Assembly (NCBI GenBank): GCA_034440575.1
Contig: JAOTOL010001433.1
Coordinates: 816,001 to 880,000 of the forward strand
Length of the DNA stretch: 64,000 nucleotides
From: Imbricaverruca yamaguchii
Taxonomy: Eukaryota > Arthropoda > Thecostraca > Neoverrucidae
Direction: 5' to 3'
The notes beneath the pieces were generated by a model. That model was not told the origin of the DNA, searched no databases, and saw only the letters and a list, made by a program, of their open reading frames with translations. Below, piece by piece: positions 56,930-64,000 of this stretch (positions are counted from its first letter, which is position 1; each line of letters starts with the position of its first letter). A program made the position numbers and the translations under genes.

Positions 56930-58494
56930 AAACAAAATTAGCAAACGTGAAATTAACACATTATACCTAGTGTGGTATGGTATGGCATGAAAACGCATTT
57001 TTAAAAGCCAGAATGTTGAAATACGATTAACGTGTAAACATATCATCAAATAATGGTAGAATAACCAATAACCACATTCTAACCTCAGTAGTCAATGCAA
57101 TAGTTTCATGTTTAGTTTAGTTACGTTCATTGTTTCCATCATCAACGGGTTGTTGTACCTTATTAGAGATGAGGTCAAACATTACAATTTACAACAGTGG
57201 TGTTCCTTGGACCGTTCACGGGGTGGGGAGTGTTGTTGATTCGAGTCTCCCCTCTTCTGATTGCCCCAATACGGCACGAAGCGAGCGTCAGTTTACGAGG
57301 GCATAACACCGAAAAGTGATTTGGGCGGGGCGGGTGTTTGTTTAAACATAAATACAGGGTTTATATGGGAAAGTTGCTTATAGTTGTCTGAAGTGTGCGC
57401 CTCTGAGTGGTCGCAGCTAACTTTTTTACATCCCCTAGCTCTTACTTAATAGATCGATCACGTTTGGGATGTACGGAGCCGGAACCGGAGCCGGAGCCGC
57501 CGGGACATTTTACTCTGAGCCGGAGCCGGAGCCAGAGCCGGCATACTTTCCCGGAGCCGGAGTCGGAGCCGGAGCCGTCCAAATTTTTCTCGGCTCCGCA
57601 TCCCTGCCCATCACGCAATGGTTGCCTTGCCGCGAATATTGTAACCCGATGCTTCACAGATCAACTAAAGTTAGCCCCATATCTGAAAGCGACCAACATT
57701 GTTCTTGCATAATCTGCACACAAAAAAATGGAGAAATAAAAACAATTCTGAATTTATTCAGACTAAATAGCAATTTTCCCCGCTGTGTGACTGTTTCCAC
57801 CTCGGACCACTGGTTCCAACGGATCACACAAAATCAAATAATTTAAAGCTCCTCGAAGCCTCGCCGCCATCACGCTAAATTCCACCTGTGCGCGTCATCA
57901 ATCACCGATGACTCCGTCCCCAAGTTCCCCCGACCCCCTCTCCTGTGGTGACGCCACGGTTTGACGGAGCACGTGGAGTGCGGCTGCACCCCCGGAGCCG
58001 GATAAGCATCTTCGCCAGACAGCTTGTTTACGCAAACTGCGCGGTGCGCAGTTGATCTCAGGAATTCGGGTTGGGGCTGCGCAATTGCATCTTTTGCGTG
58101 AAGGTGAACGCCTGGAGGCTTCAATAAAACGGCGTTGGTATGTGTGCATACAAATTAGAACGGCGCGAGGCCGCGGGTATCGGCTGCATTCGTAAGAGTA
58201 TGGCGGACTTCGGTGCACCTTGCAGAAGACGACGCCGAGACTTGCTCACCCTCCCCGTCCCCTCAACCAGCTGCTGGCTTATTGTTGTGCCTTAAATAAA
58301 TTGAAGCCATAAGCGAAGTTTCTTCATCATCTAGAACAACACTTTGGGCTGAATTGGCAATTAAAAATTTTAGTTTGCTTCACCCTTTGTAAAGTGACTG
58401 TTGGTGATATCGAGTTGCCGAGTAGCAATGTTACACGTCTCGCACAAACCCTGGGGCATCAACTAGTGAGATAGGTCGGGGTTTTGCCCACGAA

Positions 58495-58497
<3 letters not shown>
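56930..58497. other. Unique sequence
   Basis: A GGAGCC-type 6-bp repeat lies at 57474-57585. No gene recognised. Confidence 0.5.
57474..57585. repeat. GGAGCC-type hexanucleotide repeat
   Basis: Interrupted GGAGCCGGAGCC runs (Glu-Pro in one plus frame). Not supported as coding. Confidence 0.85.

Positions 58498-58541
<44 letters not shown>
58498..58541. repeat. (TA)n microsatellite
   Basis: Pure TA tract. Confidence 0.98.
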
Positions 58542-58889
58542 TAAGCAGTTGGTGGCAATGTCAAGCAATTTGAACCAGTCACTACGGCATGTAGAACTAG
58601 TTTAATTGCCATAGCTTGATCTTTAACTCCATATCTTCCGAAAAATGTAACATTTCCGACTGTGGATTACCACTTCCACAGGCACAGACGCGCAATATTT
58701 CAACTGAAATGGAGTGCACTGAAAATGTCGAAGCGTCCACGAGATATAGTGCGGCCCTTGCTAATCATTACGTCACTGATGCCCGGCTCAGGTCGCAGCG
58801 AGCCGCTCGATACGGTTATTTTTTCTTTCTGTGATTTGACTCCCGTCCGCCGCCAGTAGGTGGAGCTGCAGCTGTTACAGTGAGTTGCA
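58542..58889. other. Unique spacer
   Basis: Nothing recognised. Confidence 0.5.
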
Positions 58890-59340
58890 GCTGTTACGCG
58901 TGGTGTGGTTCAATTAACGGCTACATCTGTTACGCGTGGTGTGGTTCAATTAACGGCTACATCTGTTACGCGTGGTGTGGTTCAATTAACGGCTACATCT
59001 GTTACGCGTGGTGTGGTTCAATTAACGGCTACATCTGTTACGCGTGGTGTGGTTCAATTAACGGCTACATCTGTTACGCGTGGTGTGGTTCAATTAACGG
59101 CTACATCTGTTACGCGTGGTGTGGTTCAATTAACGGCTACATCTGTTACGTGTGGTGTGGTTCAATTAACGGCTACATCTGTTACGCGTGGTGTGGTTCA
59201 ATTAACGGCTACATCTGTTACGCGTGATGTGGTTCAATTAACGGCTACATCTGTTACGCGTGGTGTGGTTCAATTAACGGCTACATCTGCTACGTGTGGT
59301 GTGATTCAGTTAATGGCTACATCTGTTACGTGTGGTACGG
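58890..59340. repeat. Minisatellite, 36-bp unit
   Basis: About twelve nearly identical copies: TGTTACGCGTGGTGTGGTTC then AATTAACGGCTACATC. The end copies are diverged, the middle ones almost perfect, as expected of recent unequal exchange. The period keeps frames open artificially. Confidence 0.97.
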
Positions 59341-60281
59341 TTCATTATTCATTGTTCATTGTTTATTGTCCACAATCTCAAACAGCATATTGTGCTCTTT
59401 ACAGGAGAAGTTAGTAGATATAGAACGTAAACAGAACAGGTGAATAGCTATCAGTCCAAAACAGAACGGCTGTCAGGACTACATCGCGATACCCGATGAC
59501 AACCCGACTCAGATGTCAGCGTGTGACGCGGCACAGTATCTAATCACCTGAATCATAAATGCATACAGCGGGTTTGTGAATATGTCCGCACTTGGTGTCA
59601 TCGCTAAAAAAATGTGTTCGCTTCTCTTAATACCCTGTTAAATAAGCCACACCTAATGGTTTCTATACGTGCATGCGGTACATGAAGTAAAACAGGTTGT
59701 CTATTTCTCCTGACTGGGACACAATCCAAAGTACTGCAATAACCCTGATTAGTCCATTTAACGTCTACAGCGCGGTGTCTGTTTATACGAGACACTGCGT
59801 CGGTTTCAGTACGGCTGCGGTTTGCATTACGGCTTTGTTGTGTGTGTGTTCGGCTTAGAATGGCGGCTGTGTCGTGTGGCACGCTGAAGCCCTGCCTAAA
59901 ATCCAGCAGTGGAATTGGACTTCCCAGATCGGGTGATGCGTCGAGGCACATTGGTTCCGGTCCAGCTTAACGAGCCCGTCGCATGTTCTAATTGAATTGC
60001 GTGGGGTACATCATCAACTCGTTGCGAAGTTACGGTTAGCAGAGCAACATACACTCCACGCAGCAAATGCGAGCGATGCGTTCCACAGAGCTTCGATCTC
60101 GTACATACTTGCGGTTTATATCGTGTCGGAAAACACTGCGTGCACTGGCTTGTTTTTCTTCGTACGGTTCTACCTCGTTTTCCATCGATCGGTCTTCGCA
60201 TCGTGCTTGCGCTTGACAATGGGTTGTCGCAGCGTCATGTTGTGACGTCGGCGACGATGCAGTGGTGGGACAGGTCTGGCG
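59341..60281. other. Unique sequence
   Basis: Balanced composition. No exon recognised on either strand. Confidence 0.5.
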
Positions 60282-62872
60282 ACAGCCGTGTAGCACATCT
60301 GGCGACAGCTGTGTGGCACATCTGGTGACAGCTGTGTGGCACATCTGGTGACAGCTGTGTGGCACATCTGGCGACAGCCGTGTGGCACATCTGGCGACAG
60401 TTGGAAGGTGGCACATCTGGCGACAGGTGTGGCACATCTGGCGACAGCCGTGTGGCACATCTGGCGACAGCCGTGTGGCACATCTGGCGACAGTTGTGTG
60501 GCACATCTGGCGACAGCTGTGTGGCACATCTGGCGACAGCTGTGTGGCACATCTGGCGACAGCTGTGTGGCACATCTGGCGACAGTTGTATGGCACATCT
60601 GGCGACAGCCGTATGGCACATCTGGCGACAGCTGTGTGGCACATCTGGCGACAGTTGTGTGGCACATCTGGCGACAGCCATGTGGCACATCTGGTGACAG
60701 CCGTGTGGCACATCTGGCGACAGCCGTGTGGCACATCTGGCGACAGCCGTGTGGCACATCTGGCGACAGTTGTGTGGCACATCTGGCGACAGCCGTGTGG
60801 CACATCTGGCGACAGTTGTATGGCACATCTGGCGACAGTTGTATGGCACATCTGGCGACAGCTGTGTGGCACATCTGGCGACAGCCGTGTGGCACATCTG
60901 GCGACAGCCGTGTGGCACATCTGGCGACAGCCGTGTGGCACATCTGGCGACAGTTGTGTGGCACATCTGGCGACAGTTGTATGGCACATCTGGCGACAGC
61001 CGTGTGGCACATCTGGCGACAGCTGTGTGGCACATCTGGCGACAGCCGTGTGGCACATCTGGCGACAGCCGTGTGGCACATCTGGCGACAGCCGTGTGGC
61101 ACATCTGGCGACAGTTGTATGGCACATCTGGCGACAGTTGTATGGCACATCTGGCGACAGTTGTATGGCACATCTGGCGACAGTTGTATGGCACATCTGG
61201 TGACAGTTGTATGGCACATCTGGTGACAGCCGTGTGGCACATCTGGCGACAGCCGTGTGGCACATCTGGCGACAGCCGTGTGGCACATCTGGCGACAGTT
61301 GTATGGCACATCTGGCGACAGCCGTGTGGCACATCTGGCGACAGCCGTGTGGCACATCTGGCGACAGCCGTGTGGCACATCTGGCGACAGTTGTATGGCA
61401 CATCTGGCGACAGCCGTGTGGCACATCTGGCGACAGCCGTGTGGCACATCTGGCGACAGCCGTGTGGCACATCTGGCGACAGTTGTGTGGCACATCTGGC
61501 GACAGCCGTGTGGCACATCTGGCGACAGCCGTGTGGCACATCTGGCGACAGCCGTGTGGCACATCTGGCGACAGCCGTGTGGCACATCTGGCGACAGTTG
61601 TGTGGCACATCTGGCGACAGCCGTGTGGCACATCTGGCGACAGCCGTGTGGCACATCTGGCGACAGTTGTGTGGCACATCTGGCGACAGCCGTGTGGCAC
61701 ATCTGGCGACAGCCGTGTGGCACATCTGGCGACAGCTGTGTGGCACATCTGGCGACAGTCGTGTGGCACATCTGGCGACAGTTGTATGGCACATCTGGCG
61801 ACAGTTGTGTGGCACATCTGGCGACAGTTGTGTGGCACATCTGGCGACAGTTGTGGCATCTGGCGAGGCACATCTGGCGACAGTTGTATGGCACATCTGG
61901 CGACAGTTGTATGGCACATCTGGCGACAGTTGTGTGGCACATCTGGCGACAGTTGTGTGGCACATCTGGCGACAGTTGTGTGGCACATCTGGCGACAGCC
62001 GTGTGGCACATCTGGTGACAGCCGTGTGGCACATCTGGCGACAGCTGCGAGGAACATCTGGCGACAGTTGTATGGCACATCTGGCGACAGTTGTATGGCA
62101 CATCTGGCGACAGCCGTGTGGCACATCTGGCGACAGCCGTGTGGCACATCTGGCGACAGCCGTGTGGCACATCTGGCGACAGCTGTGTGGCACATCTGGC
62201 GACAGCTGTGTGGCACATCTGGCGACAGCCGTGTGGCACATCTGGCGACAGCCGTGTGGCACATCTGGCGACAGATGTGTGGCACATCTGGCGACAGCCG
62301 TGTGGCACATCTGGCGACAGTTGTGTGGCACATCTGGCGACAGTTGTGTGGCACATCTGGCGACAGCCGTGTGGCACATCTGGCGACAGCCGTGTGGCAC
62401 ATCTGGCGACAGCCGTGTGGCACATCTGGCGACAGCCGTGTGGCACATCTGGCGACAGCCGTGTGGCACATCTGGCGACAGGCACATCTGGCGACAGTTG
62501 TGTGGCACATCTGCGGCGATTCAGCCGTATGGCACATCTGGCGACAGCCGTGTGGCACATCTGGCGACAGACGTGTGGCACATCTCTGGTGACAGACGTG
62601 TGGCACATCTGGCGACAGTTGTCGGGCACATCTGGCGACAGTTGTCGGGCACATCTGGCGACAGTTGTCGGGCACTTCTGGCGACAGTTGTCGGGCACAT
62701 CTGGCGACAGTTGTCGGGCACTTCTGGCGACAGCCGTGTGGCACATCTGGCGACAGCCGTGTGGCACATCTGGCGACAGTTGTCGGGCACTTCTGGCGAC
62801 AGTCGCATAACACATCTGGCGACAGTTGTCGGGCACATCTAGCGATGTCCCCATGGCACATCTGGCGACAGC
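60282..62872. repeat. Largest minisatellite, 23-bp unit
   Basis: About 110 copies of GGCACATCTGGCGACAGCCG plus TGT, with CTGTGT, TTGTGT, TTGTAT and (from about 62610) TTGTCGG variants. Because three units make 69 bases, very long frames remain open on both strands, in several registers; these are not proteins. Confidence 0.98.
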
Positions 62873-63300
62873 AGCGAGGCAGGCCCGGCGGCAGTCGCAG
62901 CGCCCGGCCGCCCCACTGTTGACGGCCGGCATACCGCACAATGGCGCCACAAACTGGCGCCAAAAACCGGCGCCACAAACCGGCGCCACGTCATCCAAAC
63001 AGCCGCGCTTGCTGCGCACATGGCCGGCGGCTTTTCACCGGCCGCTGACGACGCGGTAACGCGGCGCGGTGCTCGGCGCCACCTGTCACCATACACCCGG
63101 CCGGGGTCGACACCTCGCCATGCGCCGCGCGAGAGGTCACCCGCCCCGGGCGCCGGCCGGGCCGTGTGAACGGCGACACGCGCTCCCGCCGCGGCGCCTC
63201 CGCCGCGCGCCGTGTGGCCGGCGGAATAAAAACGCCTCACGTGCCGCGGTAATGCGGCGATCGGCGGCCGGGTAAACACGCGCTCATGGATTATTCATCG
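62873..63300. other. CpG-rich unique block
   Basis: Dense CpG with three GGCGCCA-type words at 62942-62990. CACGTG at about 63308. Promoter function is possible but unproven. Confidence 0.4.
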
Positions 63301-64000
63301 CGCCCACCACGTGTTTATTAGTCGCGCGTACAAGAATGGGGCGATTCACCTGCGTGCTGGTAACGTGTTGGGCGCTGGTTTATAGTGCCATCGGCTACCG
63401 TGTGATATAGGTGACCGCAGCAGGGCGGTCCGGGTAAAATACGGCGCGCACGTGCACCACATCGGACGTGGTCTGGCTGCAGCGGAGGCTTGTCGGCTCG
63501 TTGCGACAGCTGGTTCAAAGCAGGCCCCGGCTGCTGTGTCGCCCTCACCGACGCGGCTTGACCCCGTCGTGTCTCCAATCCAGCACACTGCATGACCCTG
63601 TCGCCATCAGCACGGCTCGGTACATCAGGGAAGATGCGTACGTTGACTTGACTGGCCCCTGCTTGCACTAACGTGCGTGCCGTATGATCGTACCGCTATC
63701 TCTAGGTCGACCAGCCGGCCACTACCGACAAGACGAGACCATGTTTATATCCTCGTATTTTGTATTCTAGTCATGGGAGGTGGAACTTCGATGCCAGCAT
63801 CTTTCAATGTTAGCACAGGGCCAGTGGACGTTAACTAACGACCTGCGATACCAATACAATACCAATACGTTCTTGGCTACTGCATAAGCCCGGCCGAGTG
63901 CAGCGGAGAAACCCGGCAGAGTTTGTCCACTGTCGTATCCCGGACCGTGAGCAAAGCGAGCGTAGCAAAGCGAGCATAGGTGTCCCTAGTGGTGGGCATA
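63301..64000. other. Unique sequence to window end
   Basis: A minus frame at 63318-63668 has no recognised domain. A short AAAGCGAGCRTAG repeat is near the end. Confidence 0.5.

Noticed and set aside
58880..59414. Cys/Trp-rich 12-residue repeat protein
   Set aside because: It arises from the 36-bp minisatellite; a second frame is equally open.
60036..63019. Very long minus- and plus-strand open frames (up to 980 codons)
   Set aside because: They are the 23-bp repeat read in several frames and on both strands simultaneously; the period of 69 bases gives a 23-residue pattern with no domain.

Overview
The window looks like a gene-poor, repeat-dominated piece of an animal nuclear genome, most likely an arthropod and possibly a crustacean. 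Two exons of an orthodox aquaporin use the [10 protein letters not shown] wording typical of arthropod DRIP/PRIP water channels, they have spliceosomal introns with GTGAGY donors, and the rest is rich in tRNA-derived SINEs and minisatellites. No bacterial gene, operon, rRNA or CRISPR array is visible. The lineage call is inference; a barnacle-like or other crustacean genome would fit, but I cannot confirm it.

Genes. The only confidently recognised gene is the plus-strand aquaporin: one exon at 36945-37088 with the first NPA motif, and one at 51354-51563 with loop C/D, TM5 and the start of loop E. They are separated by a 14.3 kb intron. The 5' coding exon(s) and the exon with the second NPA box were not found. 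A second, unrecognised coding segment lies on the minus strand at 55671-56916. It contains an in-exon 66-bp minisatellite and at least one reading-frame break near its 3' end. Nearly all other long open frames are shadows of tandem repeats.

Repeats. By my boundaries, roughly 15 kb (about a quarter) is minisatellite, in some 25 independent arrays with units from 6 to about 90 bp. The largest are at 25575-27168 (30-bp unit), 51571-52800 (22 bp) and 60282-62872 (23 bp). Many units carry perfect palindromes or hairpin arms. Both aquaporin introns begin with an array at or next to the 5' splice site, and in the first one the repeated unit contains the exon end plus the splice donor.

Mobile elements. 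Three tRNA-headed SINE groups are present: Val(CAC)-like (12 copies, all on the plus strand), Lys(CTT)-like (4) and Ser/Leu class-II-like (5). Most have clear target-site duplications, and one Val-like SINE sits inside a Lys-like one. Four short non-autonomous hAT-like elements (8-bp TSD, degenerate CAGGGGCGGATCCAG-type ends) and one long fold-back element with an AT core are also present. No transposase or reverse-transcriptase coding region was recognised.

Layout: 1-7 kb minisatellites and SINEs; 7-15 kb hAT-like element, SINEs, CACGTG and CRE arrays, a CpG-rich block; 16-19 kb plain AT-rich sequence; 21-28 kb dense arrays; 28-36 kb mixed SINEs and arrays; 37-51 kb aquaporin exon, its donor array and long intron; 51-53 kb second aquaporin exon with its array; 53-57 kb hAT-like element, hairpin, arrays and the minus-strand unknown gene; 58-63 kb the largest arrays; 62.9-64 kb CpG-rich then plain sequence.
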